A stretch of DNA of 47,099 nt, from positions 1-47,099 of the forward strand of contig OMWX01000003.1 of NCBI GenBank assembly GCA_900314875.1, written 5' to 3'. Both the position numbers and the translations under genes were made by a program. The notes below the pieces were generated by a model. The model saw nothing but the letters and a program-made list of their open reading frames with translations, made no database searches and was not told the origin of the DNA. The DNA comes from an uncultured Actinomycetes bacterium. GTDB taxonomy: Bacteria; Actinomycetota; Actinomycetes; Actinomycetales; Bifidobacteriaceae. Positions 17,425 to 25,875 of this stretch are shown here, piece after piece; within the stretch, counting starts at the first letter, position 1; every line of letters begins with the position of its first letter.

Positions 17425-18237
17425 TTAAGGCTGACTTAACGGAAGACGGCTGTTTTCTTCGGGAAGAACCGAAGCGACAGAATCAGGCAGGAACGGCGCA
17501 AGACCCGGCAGCTGTTCCAATGATTCCAGACCGGTTTTCTCCAAAAACAGCGGCGATGTAACGAAAAACGAGGCTCGAGTTTCAGGCTCATATCCTTTTT
17601 CGCAAATAAGTCCTCGAACTGTTAAAGAGCGTATGACCGCATCGCAGTTTACTCCCCTGACAGAGGAAATCTGCGCTCTTGTAACGGGCTGTTTGTATGC
17701 GACAATCGCAAGCGTTTCCATCGCAGCCTGAGACAGCCCCGGAGTTTTGCCGCCCGAAACAAAAGCGGATACGACATTCTCAAAGCCGGCTCTGGTGCAA
17801 AGCTGCCAGCCTCGAACGGAACGCTTAAGACAAAAACCGCGAGCGCGCCCGACAGTTCTGACAGGACTGTTATCGCTTTGACTGCTTTCGTTTTGACTGC
17901 TTTCGTTTTGATTGCCGTCATATTCGTCTCGCAAATCGTTAAGAACCGTTTCAATCTGCCCGAAATCGGCGCTTATCCCCGCCGAATTGAGCGCATTTGC
18001 AATGCTTTCGGGCAATATCGGCTCGGAAGCGGACATAAGAATCGCTTCGACTGCGGCATAAATATCGGAATCTGCGTCAAATTCCAAGCCTTTGCCCGAG
18101 TCATAACTTGCGCTCGAGTCACAACTTGCGCCTGAGTCATAACTTGCGCCTGAGTCGAAATCTGCGCCGAATCCGGAATCTGTGCCGGGCTCAGAACTGA
18201 TGCCGGGCTCAAAATTGCCGCTCTTTTCGAAATTCAT
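17425..18237 (-). CDS. scpB: Segregation and condensation protein B
   Basis: ScpB is the winged-helix partner that binds ScpA and bridges SMC heads in chromosome condensation. Of 270 residues, the first 55 or so form a Ser/Gly/Asp repeat region (DSGASY units from the 18-bp repeats at 18101-18172). The folded part starts DIYAAVEAILMSASEPILPE and includes SQAAMETLAIVAYKQPVTRAQISSVRG, a hallmark of ScpB, and ending RGLI with TSPLFLEKTGLESLEQLPGL. A further Gln/Asn/Ser linker near residue 110 stems from a 15-bp duplication. It follows scpA after 45 bases. Confidence 0.93.
   Translation of the reverse strand: MNFEKSGNFEPGISSEPGTDSGFGADFDSGASYDSGASCDSSASYDSGKGLEFDADSDIYAAVEAILMSASEPILPESIANALNSAGISADFGQIETVLNDLRDEYDGNQNESSQNESSQSDNSPVRTVGRARGFCLKRSVRGWQLCTRAGFENVVSAFVSGGKTPGLSQAAMETLAIVAYKQPVTRAQISSVRGVNCDAVIRSLTVRGLICEKGYEPETRASFFVTSPLFLEKTGLESLEQLPGLAPFLPDSVASVLPEENSRLPLSQP
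17881..17910. repeat. Perfect 15-bp tandem duplication in scpB
   Basis: ACTGCTTTCGTTTTG occurs twice without gap (17881-17895, 17896-17910). In ScpB it encodes QNESSQNESS, a hydrophilic linker inside the first winged-helix domain. Confidence 0.9.
18101..18172. repeat. 18-bp repeat, four units, in scpB N-terminus
   Basis: Units start at 18101, 18119, 18137 and 18155. The first three share TCA(C/T)AACTTGCG with CCTGAG or CTCGAG endings; the fourth is diverged. They encode six-residue repeats of the DSGASY type. Confidence 0.85.
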
Positions 18238-18282
18238 ATGCCTTTCCCTGATTTATTTTTGCTGTCTGATATTTCAGATATT

Positions 18283-19305
18283 TTATCCGATGTCAATATC
18301 GGAAAAAACCCGCGAATCGCCGGTTTCTCCCGTCCAGCGCACATGAAGGCTTTCAAAAGGCTTTTCCTGTTTAAACTGCACGATTCCCTGCTTAAAAAAT
18401 GCAAGCAGCACAAGAAACCGCACGACGATTTCGCTGTTGTTTTTCGCGTCTTCTGCAAGTTTTCCGAACGGAATGCTCACGCCTTTCCCCGCGGCTTTGA
18501 GACGTTCGCGCAAAATACCGGTCTGAATGCGCGGATCGACAAGCGGAACATGCAGCTGATGAATGCTTACCCTGTCTGCGGGAACGTGCGCGAAAGCATA
18601 AGCGGCAGCAGCGGCCAGTTCAAGAGGGTTTATCGGACAGACAGACTGCCTTAAAGCAGCTGCAACAGAATCGCCAATATAAGCCGGATGCGCGTAGCTT
18701 CCCGAATTTTTTGCGAAAAGCGCGCGAAAATCCTCGCTTGCGCGTTTGAATGCCCGATATTGAAGCAGGCGCGCAAAAAGCAGATCCCGCTCGCGCAATG
18801 CTTCCATGCTCTCCGCTTCAGCCGGCATTTCGCCGTCATGCGGTATAAGAGCTGCCGATTTTGCTTCAACAAGAATCGACGCAACCTCAAGAAAGGAGCT
18901 TATGCGTTCCGCATTTCTCATTATCCGGGATTCTGATTCCGAATTGCCGAAACCAGAATCTCCAAAACTGCTGTCATCAGGATTATTATTTTGCGCCGAA
19001 AAAGACATTTTTCGCACATAATCGATAAATTCCGACGTTATCTGCGATAAAGAAATTTCGGTAACGTCAAGTTTGCGCGCCGAAAGCATGCTCAAAAGAA
19101 CGTCGAAGGGTCCGCTGTATTCTTCCAGGGACACTTCAAAACCGTCGTATTCTGCCGTACTGTTTGACAAATTGCCGGCCGAACTGCCGGAGGGACTGTC
19201 GGATTGATTGCTGCGCGGATTTTGACTGTCCGGCCAATGACTTTCTGTCTGCTTTTTCGCCCGCACTGCAAGCCCGCCGTCTTTTGCCGCGTTTTTACGC
19301 GACAA
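18283..19305 (-). CDS. scpA: Segregation and condensation protein A
   Basis: ScpA is the kleisin that links the SMC dimer. After a variable Ser/Asn-rich N-terminus (to about residue 55) the conserved EYSGPFDVLLSMLSARKLDVTEISLSQI appears (kleisin N-domain), then the ESMEALRERDLLFARLLQYRAFK middle and the winged-helix C-terminus closing near FLVLLAFFKQGIVQF. Total 340 residues. The start is uncertain: a TTG at 19305 overlaps parA by 11 bases but has a poorly spaced GGGAG; a GTG further in is also possible. It lies between parA and scpB on one presumed transcript. Confidence 0.92.
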   Translation of the reverse strand: MSRKNAAKDGGLAVRAKKQTESHWPDSQNPRSNQSDSPSGSSAGNLSNSTAEYDGFEVSLEEYSGPFDVLLSMLSARKLDVTEISLSQITSEFIDYVRKMSFSAQNNNPDDSSFGDSGFGNSESESRIMRNAERISSFLEVASILVEAKSAALIPHDGEMPAEAESMEALRERDLLFARLLQYRAFKRASEDFRALFAKNSGSYAHPAYIGDSVAAALRQSVCPINPLELAAAAAYAFAHVPADRVSIHQLHVPLVDPRIQTGILRERLKAAGKGVSIPFGKLAEDAKNNSEIVVRFLVLLAFFKQGIVQFKQEKPFESLHVRWTGETGDSRVFSDIDIG

Positions 19306-20134
19306 CTCCCGAAGCGATAAGTTCGCGGCTTACTTCCCTGTATTCTTTCGCAGTAGCATGCTGGGGAGCATACATCGTAATCGGAGAAGCCGCCACGGTA
19401 GCATCGGGAAGCCTTATCGAACGGCTTATCGCGCAATGGAAAACTTTCTCGCCGAACGCTTCGTATATGCGTTGCATTACCTCGCCGGAATGAAGCGTTC
19501 GCGTATACATCGTGACAAGAACCCCGTAAACTTCCAGATTCGGATTGATTCGCGAGCGCACTTTCTCTATGGACTGCATAAGCAGAGCCACTCCGCGCAG
19601 AGCAAAAAATTCTGCCGAAACCGGGATGATAACGCCGTCTGCCGCCGTAAGCGCATTGACCGTAAGCAAACCCAGAGACGGCTGACAGTCGATGATAATC
19701 AAATCGTATTCTTCTCGCAAAGGACGCAGAGTCGCAGCCAAAACCTGCTCGCGCCCCACCTCGGTAACAAGCTGGACTTCCGCAGCGGACAAATCTATAT
19801 TCGCGGGAATTATGTCCAGATTGGGAAAACGAGTGTGCACCACAGCCTCGTGCACATCCATTTCCGGATTGAACATTGCGGTATATATCGTCGTGTCAGT
19901 CGCGTTCGCATTTATGCCCAGCCCGACCGTCGCGGCTCCCTGCGGGTCGAAATCGACGATAAGAACTTTCCGTCCGTACTGACTCAAAGCTCCGGCCACG
20001 TTAATCGAAGTCGTGGTTTTGCCCACGCCGCCCTTCTGGTTGCACATAGCGACGATTTTAGCCGATCCGTGCTTCTGCAGGGGTTCGGGCGCGGGGAAAG
20101 TGTCGTACTCGCGACCCAGCAAATCAACAGACAT
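19295..20134 (-). CDS. ParA/Soj-family chromosome partitioning ATPase
   Basis: This 279-residue ATPase has the deviant Walker A box CNQKGGVGKTTTSINVAGAL, the VLIVDFDPQGAATVGLG switch and IIIDCQPSLGLLTVNAL. The ParA-type gene next to scpA and scpB is a recurring arrangement in actinobacteria, separate from the parAB locus near the origin, and no parB is seen here. It probably participates with condensin in organising the nucleoid; that is inference. A GGAG lies ten bases before the ATG. scpA follows with overlap. Confidence 0.92.
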   Translation of the reverse strand: MSVDLLGREYDTFPAPEPLQKHGSAKIVAMCNQKGGVGKTTTSINVAGALSQYGRKVLIVDFDPQGAATVGLGINANATDTTIYTAMFNPEMDVHEAVVHTRFPNLDIIPANIDLSAAEVQLVTEVGREQVLAATLRPLREEYDLIIIDCQPSLGLLTVNALTAADGVIIPVSAEFFALRGVALLMQSIEKVRSRINPNLEVYGVLVTMYTRTLHSGEVMQRIYEAFGEKVFHCAISRSIRLPDATVAASPITMYAPQHATAKEYREVSRELIASGVVA

Positions 20135-20242
20135 ATGTCACTTGCTCCGTTATGTCGTATGGTTCATTATCTTTTGCAGTTTCATGCGGCTGCGCAATTC
20201 GCGCATTTTCAGAGCGCAAATTAGCGGCCTTCAAAATTTAAG

Positions 20243-20272
20243 CCGGCCAATTCGCAGCCCGCCAATTCACAG
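20243..20272. repeat. 15-bp tandem duplication across the glnA stop codon
   Basis: CCGGCCAATTCGCAG (20243-20257) and CCCGCCAATTCACAG (20258-20272) differ at two positions. The second copy includes the glnA stop codon, which lies at 20267-20269. Confidence 0.65.
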
Positions 20273-21604
20273 TCTGGGAAGAAACTTGTTCAGCTCGTAA
20301 GGCGTAACCTGCATTCTGTATTCCTGCCATTCGCGGCGTTTGTTGCGCAGAAAATAGTCGAAAACGCGCTCGCCGAGAACAGAGGCGACAAAATCAGATT
20401 TCTCCATAAGATTCAATGCCGTGTCCAGCGAGTCCGGCAGCGGCTCGATTCCCATCGTTTTGCGTTCTTCATCGGTAAGCTCCCACACGTCGTCCGCCGT
20501 GGGTTCGCATAATTCTATCTGCTTTTCGATTCCGTCCAGACCGGCAGCCAAAAGCAGCGAGAACGACAGATAAGGATTCGTAACCGGATCCAAAGCGCGG
20601 AATTCGATTCGCGCAGAATTGTCTTTGCCCGGCTTGTACTGCGGTATGCGAAGCAGCGCGGAACGGTTGTTGTGTCCCCAGCATACGTAACTGGGAGCCT
20701 CGGACCCGCCCCACAGACGCTTGTACGAGTTGACATACTGGTCGGCAACCGCAGTGATTTCGGCCGCATGATGCAAAATGCCTGCCGCGAACTGTCTTGC
20801 GGTTTCAGACATGTTAAACTCCTGCCCCGGCTCGTAAAAAGCATTGGAATCGCCTTCAAAAAGGCTTAAATGAGTATGCATTCCCGACCCCGGCTCGCCG
20901 AAAAGCGGCTTGGGCATGAAACTTGCATGCAGTCCGCGTTCAAGCGCGATTTCTTTTACGACCGTCCTGAAAGTCATGACATTGTCTGCAATAGTCAGCG
21001 CGTCCGCATAGCGCAAATCTATTTCATTCTGACCCGGACCCGCCTCATGATGCGCATATTCGACAGAAATCCCCATCTGTTCAAGCATGTTCACAGTAGC
21101 GCGGCGAAAATCCATTCCCGGACTGCGCGAAACATGATCGAAATACCCGCCGTGATCAATCGGCTTGGGTTCGGCCGAATAATCATTCTGCTGTTCGAAC
21201 AGATAGAATTCGATTTCCGGATGAATATAGAAAGTAAACCCGCGCTCGGAAGCCTTGGAAAGAGTATGCTTGAGCACATATCTCGGGTCTGCCAGATTCG
21301 GCTGTCCTTCGGGAGTCAAAACATCGCAGAACATGCGGGCCGTGCCCTGTCTTGTGCCTCTCCACGGAAGAAGCTGGAATGTGGAAGGATCGGGTTTTAC
21401 AATCATGTCGGATTCTGACACGCGCGTCAGACCTTCAATCGCCGACCCGTCAAATCCCAGACCTTCCTCAAAAGCGGCTTCAAGCTCGGCAGGCGCAATC
21501 GCCACAGACTTCAGCTGTCCCAAAACATCCGTAAACCACAGTCTGATAAAGCGCACATCGCGTTCTTCTACCGTGCGCAGCGCAAACTCTTGCTGTTTAT
21601 TCAT
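20267..21604 (-). CDS. glnA: Glutamine synthetase, GSI type (GlnA2-like)
   Basis: The 445-residue enzyme makes glutamine from glutamate, ammonia and ATP. Visible are LWFTDVLGQLKSVAI, the LGFDGSAIEG loop, the metal ligands in HPEIEFYLF and HHEAGPGQNEIDLRY, the GSGMHTHLSLF active site and the SARIEFRALDPVTNPYL carboxy core. The adenylylation tyrosine of GSI-beta enzymes is replaced: the region reads DVWELTDEE, typical of the shorter GlnA2/GSI-alpha class, so control by adenylylation is unlikely. It comes 93 bases after priA and may be part of the histidine row, as often in bifidobacteria. Confidence 0.94.
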   Translation of the reverse strand: MNKQQEFALRTVEERDVRFIRLWFTDVLGQLKSVAIAPAELEAAFEEGLGFDGSAIEGLTRVSESDMIVKPDPSTFQLLPWRGTRQGTARMFCDVLTPEGQPNLADPRYVLKHTLSKASERGFTFYIHPEIEFYLFEQQNDYSAEPKPIDHGGYFDHVSRSPGMDFRRATVNMLEQMGISVEYAHHEAGPGQNEIDLRYADALTIADNVMTFRTVVKEIALERGLHASFMPKPLFGEPGSGMHTHLSLFEGDSNAFYEPGQEFNMSETARQFAAGILHHAAEITAVADQYVNSYKRLWGGSEAPSYVCWGHNNRSALLRIPQYKPGKDNSARIEFRALDPVTNPYLSFSLLLAAGLDGIEKQIELCEPTADDVWELTDEERKTMGIEPLPDSLDTALNLMEKSDFVASVLGERVFDYFLRNKRREWQEYRMQVTPYELNKFLPRL

Positions 21605-21697
21605 GTTCCCATTGTCTCACATTTTTTATGCTTTTTATTTCGATAATTCGCTTTTAAGCAGTTCGCATTCCGGCAAGCCGTTTTCGGCATTTCAGGA

Positions 21698-22420
21698 TCA
21701 TCCGCGCGCCGCAAGCAGCGCTTCTTCAAGCGTGAAAGCCTTCGCATACAGCGATTTGCCCAAAATTGCAGAGTCGACGTTTCCGCCGAGAGCAGCGATC
21801 GCGCGAATGTCGTCAAGACTTGAAATTCCGCCTGAGGCAGTTACGGCCGCGCCGGTTCTTTGAGAAACTTCGCGCAAAAGTTCAATGTTGGGACCTGTCA
21901 TCATGCCGTCTTTTGCAACATCCGTAACGACGTAACGCGAGCAGCCGGCTTCATTAAGAAAGTCAATTGCTTCAAACAGATCTCCCCCGTCGCGAGTCCA
22001 TCCGCGCGCTGCAAGCGTGTGTCCGCGAACGTCAAGTCCGACTGCGACCCGGTCGCCGTATTCTTTTATTATTTCGGCCGTCCACTGCGGATTTTCCATG
22101 GCAGCGGTTCCGATGTTTACTCTGCGCGCTCCTGCTTCCAGCGCGGAAACAAGACTTTCATTGTCGCGTATTCCGCCGGAAAGCTCGATATTAACCGACT
22201 TTCCCAATTCGGACACGATTTCGCGAAGCACGCCCCGATTGTCTCCCGTGCCGAAGGCCGCATCCAAGTCAACAAGGTGAATCCACTGAGCAGACGCGTC
22301 AACCCAGGTCTGAGCAGCCTCCAGCGGACTGCCGTAATCCGTTTCGGAACCCGATTCGCCCTGACGCAAACGCACGGCTTTCCCGTTTCTTACGTCAACC
22401 GCGGGAAGAAGAGTAAGCAT
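21698..22420 (-). CDS. priA: Phosphoribosyl isomerase A (HisA, PriA type)
   Basis: This 240-residue TIM barrel isomerises ProFAR to PRFAR in histidine synthesis; actinobacterial PriA enzymes often also replace TrpF. It starts [20 protein letters not shown] with the catalytic Asp, contains [23 protein letters not shown] and the second catalytic Asp in [15 protein letters not shown], and the phosphate-binding [10 protein letters not shown]. Whether it keeps TrpF activity depends on substrate loops that I cannot judge. A strong AAAGGA precedes the start. hisH lies 33 bases upstream. Confidence 0.95.
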   Translation of the reverse strand: MLTLLPAVDVRNGKAVRLRQGESGSETDYGSPLEAAQTWVDASAQWIHLVDLDAAFGTGDNRGVLREIVSELGKSVNIELSGGIRDNESLVSALEAGARRVNIGTAAMENPQWTAEIIKEYGDRVAVGLDVRGHTLAARGWTRDGGDLFEAIDFLNEAGCSRYVVTDVAKDGMMTGPNIELLREVSQRTGAAVTASGGISSLDDIRAIAALGGNVDSAILGKSLYAKAFTLEEALLAARG

Positions 22421-22453
22421 TTTTGTCCTTTCTTCAAATTATTTTTGAACAGT

Positions 22454-23110
22454 TTACAGTGTCGGAAAACCGTCAATCCAGTTTTTCAAAAGAGCAGCTC
22501 CGGCTTGCGCGGATTTTTCCGGATGGAACTGAGTCGCGCTTAAAGCACCGTTTTCGTATGCTGCGACGAAACGCGATTCGCCGTATTCGCACATCGCCGC
22601 AAGAGCCTTGTTTTCAGGCAGCGATTCAAAAGCATTTTCCGGTTTTTCCTGCCCGAAATCATGAACCGCATAAGAATGCACGAAATAGAAGCGTTCGTTT
22701 TCGATGCCTTTGAAAAGCCGCATATTTTCGGGCGCTTCGACCGTGTTCCAGCCCATATGCGGAACAACATCGGCTTTAAGCTCGGTCACGCTCCCCGCGG
22801 CAAGTCCCAGTCCTTCGCATTCTTTACCGCCTTCAAAGCCTGAATTAAACATTACCTGCAGTCCGACGCAGACTCCCAGAACAGGACGGCCTTTTTCGAT
22901 TCTTTCATATATGACCCGGTCGCCGCCCGCGTTGCGAAGCCCTTTCATGCATTCCGCAAACGCTCCCACGCCGGGAACGACCAGACCGTCAGCTTCGGAT
23001 GCCTGTAAGCAGTCGCCCGTAAGAACCGCCTGAACGCCCGTCGCAGCGACTGCCCGAAGCATGGAACGGACATTGCCGAAACCGTAGTCAAAAACAACAA
23101 CCGTTGTCAT
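22454..23110 (-). CDS. hisH: Imidazole glycerol phosphate synthase glutaminase subunit
   Basis: HisH hydrolyses glutamine and passes ammonia to HisF. The 218-residue class I amidotransferase has the N-terminal VVFDYGFGNVRSM, oxyanion region VVPGVGAFAECM, nucleophile Cys in VLGVCVGLQVMFNSG and the His-x-Glu in TQFHPEKSAQAG. hisF is not in the window. The gene is separated from the unknown gene of the histidine row by 161 bases containing short tandem repeats. Confidence 0.96.
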   Translation of the reverse strand: MTTVVVFDYGFGNVRSMLRAVAATGVQAVLTGDCLQASEADGLVVPGVGAFAECMKGLRNAGGDRVIYERIEKGRPVLGVCVGLQVMFNSGFEGGKECEGLGLAAGSVTELKADVVPHMGWNTVEAPENMRLFKGIENERFYFVHSYAVHDFGQEKPENAFESLPENKALAAMCEYGESRFVAAYENGALSATQFHPEKSAQAGAALLKNWIDGFPTL

Positions 23111-23133
23111 ATGCGAATCTCTTTCTTTGTTTG

Positions 23134-23163
23134 TGTTTTGCGCTGTTTTGCACTGTTTTGCCG
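23134..23163. repeat. Three 10-bp tandem units upstream of hisH
   Basis: TGTTTTGCGC, TGTTTTGCAC and TGTTTTGCCG follow each other at 23134-23163, just ahead of the hisH ribosome site as read on the minus strand. A 16-bp tandem lies nearby at 23249-23280. Confidence 0.8.
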
Positions 23164-23248
23164 CGCTTTTGCCGTATTTTTGCTCGCTGCGCGCACAGTG
23201 CGTTTACTGTCTGCTTTGTGCCGTTTTTGCAATCCGGCGCATGATTTC

Positions 23249-23280
23249 TTCGGCGTCAGATTTGTTCGGCGTCAGATTTC
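23249..23280. repeat. 16-bp tandem duplication at the end of the unknown his-row gene
   Basis: TTCGGCGTCAGATTTG (23249-23264) and TTCGGCGTCAGATTTC (23265-23280) are identical but for the last base. The second copy covers the stop codon of the gene at 23272-24033. Confidence 0.85.
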
Positions 23281-24033
23281 TTCCTGTTTTTCTCTGAAAA
23301 AATCTCTTATGATTTTCACGGATTCTTCTTTGGTGAAATTGTCAGAATCGACGCATTTCCATTTTCTGTCAGAAGGAAGTCCGCCTTGAGAATCAAAAAC
23401 TTTTTCCACGCCGACAAGAACATCTTCGACAAGCGGATCGACATTCGGAAGAATCAGCGGCGGCGAAAAACTGTTTTCTTCTTTGCCGTCAGCCCATAGA
23501 GTCATCTTGATTTTCTTGCCGCGCACAACAGCGAGAATAAACGGAATCGATACTGCGGTTTGAGAGATTATTTCTGCTGCTTCTTCAGGCTGATTTCCTT
23601 TAAGCAGACGCAGAGCGACAAGAACGCCGGATTCGCTTTCAATGCATACAGAAGGAACATCGACGACTTTGCACAGCGCGGCCGTAAACTTCATCGAATC
23701 AAAAACAGTCAAAATCAAAGCGCATTCGGCGCGTTCTCCCGTAATGCCTTCAAGCTCCTCGTCGAACATATCCATCGAAAGATCGTCAAGAATGCTGTCA
23801 TCATCGCAAATGTCATCATTCGGAAGATCATTATCCGAATGACTGCTGCCCGCAAGATCGCCCGCTTTTTCGTCTGAATTTGATTTTTCTGCTTCTTTTC
23901 TTCCGTTTTCCGGCAGACCGGAAGCATCTTCAAGAATGCTGTTCAGCTCGTTTTCCATATTTGCAAGCGCGGAAGCAAGCTCTTCTTCAGAAAAAGAACC
24001 GCCCGGCTTGTTTTTATCATTTTCGCCTGTCAC
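23272..24033 (-). CDS. Conserved unknown protein within the histidine gene row
   Basis: A 253-residue protein with no recognised enzyme motif. The first 95 or so residues are very acidic (many Asp, Glu, Ser), probably disordered; from about residue 100 a folded domain reads [20 protein letters not shown], then [15 protein letters not shown] and later [13 protein letters not shown] and [17 protein letters not shown]. Its GTG start overlaps the hisB stop as GTGA, so its translation is coupled to hisB. I recall an unknown gene at this place in bifidobacterial histidine operons. No function can be assigned; regulation of the row or a side role are both open. Confidence 0.75.
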   Translation of the reverse strand: MTGENDKNKPGGSFSEEELASALANMENELNSILEDASGLPENGRKEAEKSNSDEKAGDLAGSSHSDNDLPNDDICDDDSILDDLSMDMFDEELEGITGERAECALILTVFDSMKFTAALCKVVDVPSVCIESESGVLVALRLLKGNQPEEAAEIISQTAVSIPFILAVVRGKKIKMTLWADGKEENSFSPPLILPNVDPLVEDVLVGVEKVFDSQGGLPSDRKWKCVDSDNFTKEESVKIIRDFFREKQEEI

Positions 24034-24632
24034 AGTGCGCCTTTCGTGCTGGGAACTCCGTCAACGCGCGGGTCAATTTCGACTGCTTCGCGCAAGGCTC
24101 TGGCCAGAGCCTTAAACTCGGCTTCCGCAATATGGTGAGGATCGCGTCCTGAAATAACGTTCATATGCATGCATATTCCCGCATTAAAAGCAATCGATTC
24201 AAGAACGTGACGAACCAGAGAACCTGTGAAATGTCCTCCGATCATCGCATATTCAAAGCCCTGCGGCTCGCCCGAACATACCGCATAGGGTCTGCCCGAA
24301 ATATCGATAACCGCGTGCGCCAAAGCCTCGTCGAGAGGAACGGTCGCTTCGCCGAAACGTTTTATCCCGCGCTTTTCGCCCAAAGCCTGCTTTAAAGCCT
24401 GCCCGAAAACGATTGCAACGTCTTCAACCGTATGATGCGCATCAATATCGGTATCCCCGCCGGCGCGAACAGTCAAATCGATAAGCGAATGCTTCGACAA
24501 AGCCGTAAGCATGTGATTGTAAAACGGAACTGTGGTTTCAATGTCCGTTTTGCCCGTACCGTCGAGATTAATGCTTAATTCTACAGACGATTCGCTTGTT
24601 TTCCGCACGACGGAAGCAATGCGCGCGTTCAT
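24030..24632 (-). CDS. hisB: Imidazoleglycerol-phosphate dehydratase
   Basis: HisB removes water from imidazole glycerol phosphate. This is the monofunctional 200-residue form, without the phosphatase domain of enterics. The two metal-binding HHTVED and [19 protein letters not shown] motifs, FYNHML near the start and the terminal [11 protein letters not shown] tail are present. AAGGAG precedes ATG by five bases. hisC ends 76 bases upstream; the next gene overlaps by four bases. Confidence 0.97.
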   Translation of the reverse strand: MNARIASVVRKTSESSVELSINLDGTGKTDIETTVPFYNHMLTALSKHSLIDLTVRAGGDTDIDAHHTVEDVAIVFGQALKQALGEKRGIKRFGEATVPLDEALAHAVIDISGRPYAVCSGEPQGFEYAMIGGHFTGSLVRHVLESIAFNAGICMHMNVISGRDPHHIAEAEFKALARALREAVEIDPRVDGVPSTKGAL

Positions 24633-24708
24633 CCTGACTCCTTTGCTCGATTCATTTTATATGCCGTCTGATTTGCCGAAAGTTCGCTGCAGGCGGTTTG
24701 CTGTTTCG

Positions 24709-25875
24709 TTATTTGCCGTCCCGCTCATTTGCGAGCTGCAAAACTTCAGCGAATTTTTCGCGGAAAATTCTCATTTCCTCATCGGTTCCCATGCAGACTC
24801 GCAAATATCCTTCAGGACCGACAGCGCGAATAAGAACTCCGCGCTTTTTAAGTTCATCGAAAATAAAATCGCGATCTGTGAAAACTCCGAACATTATAAA
24901 ATTCGATTCCGATTCAGCATTTTTTATCGGCCGGCCGCAATATTGAAGCGTTTTAAACCATTTTTCGGTTTTGTCTCTGGTTTCGCGCAAATGAGAAACC
25001 TGAGCGAGAAGTTCGCCGGAATGCTCCAAAGCCGCAAGCGAAGCCGCTTGAGTCAATGCCGAAAGATGATACGGGAGGCGAACGATTCGCAAAGCGTTCA
25101 CAACATTTTCGTTCCCGATAAGATACCCCAGACGGGTTCCGGCAAATGCAAAAGCCTTCGACATGGTTCTGCTGACGGCAAGATTGGGATATTCTCCTAT
25201 AAGCGAAATCGCAGATTCCAGTCCCGGCGTTCTGAACTCGGCGTAAGCTTCATCTACAACAACGACAGGACGGGCGGATTCGGGCGCATTTTTTACCCGG
25301 ACTTCTTTGCAGACGTCAAGCAGGACGCGCAAATCGTCATTTTCAATATATGTGCCGGTCGGATTGTTCGGGTTTGCAATCATAACGACTGACGGTCCGA
25401 TTCGTCTTATTTCTTCGACAGCCGAATCCGTGTCAATCGTAAAATCCTCACGGCGAGACACAGTTTTCCACTTCGTAAAAGTATCTCTGGCATATTCCGG
25501 ATACATCGAATACGTGGGAGAAAATCCCAAAGCTGTTTTTCCGGGACCTCCAAAAGCCTGGAAAAGCTGAAGCATTATCTCATTGCTTCCGTTCGCTGCC
25601 CAAACCTGCTCTCTTTTAATTCCGGCGTCTGTTTCCGCATTAATATAGCCGGCGAGCGCGTCGCGAAGAGCAACGTGTTCGCGATCGGGATAACGGTTAA
25701 GCTTTAAAGCCGCAGCTCCGGCGCGCTTTGCTATCGCGTCGGCAACGCTTTTCGGAGGCGCATAGGGATTCTCGTTGACATTCAAACATACGGGAATATC
25801 CAGCTGAGGAGCGCCGTAAGGCGTTTCGCCGCGCAAATCGTCGCGCAAAGGAAGATTCGCAAAATCAGAACTCAC
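24709..25875 (-). CDS. hisC: Histidinol-phosphate aminotransferase
   Basis: The 388-residue PLP enzyme of fold type I transfers an amino group to imidazole-acetol phosphate. Marks are LNVNENPYAPP, ANGSNEIMLQLFQAFGG, IANPNNPTGTYI, VVVDEAYAEF and the lysine segment SRTMSKAFAFAGTRLGYLIG. It starts with GTG whose first bases overlap the hisD stop (GTGA), which couples the two. Confidence 0.96.
   Translation of the reverse strand: MSSDFANLPLRDDLRGETPYGAPQLDIPVCLNVNENPYAPPKSVADAIAKRAGAAALKLNRYPDREHVALRDALAGYINAETDAGIKREQVWAANGSNEIMLQLFQAFGGPGKTALGFSPTYSMYPEYARDTFTKWKTVSRREDFTIDTDSAVEEIRRIGPSVVMIANPNNPTGTYIENDDLRVLLDVCKEVRVKNAPESARPVVVVDEAYAEFRTPGLESAISLIGEYPNLAVSRTMSKAFAFAGTRLGYLIGNENVVNALRIVRLPYHLSALTQAASLAALEHSGELLAQVSHLRETRDKTEKWFKTLQYCGRPIKNAESESNFIMFGVFTDRDFIFDELKKRGVLIRAVGPEGYLRVCMGTDEEMRIFREKFAEVLQLANERDGK

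Noticed and set aside
18101..18172. CRISPR-like array
   Set aside because: Units of 18 bases are contiguous, coding and without spacers; no cas genes are seen anywhere in the window.
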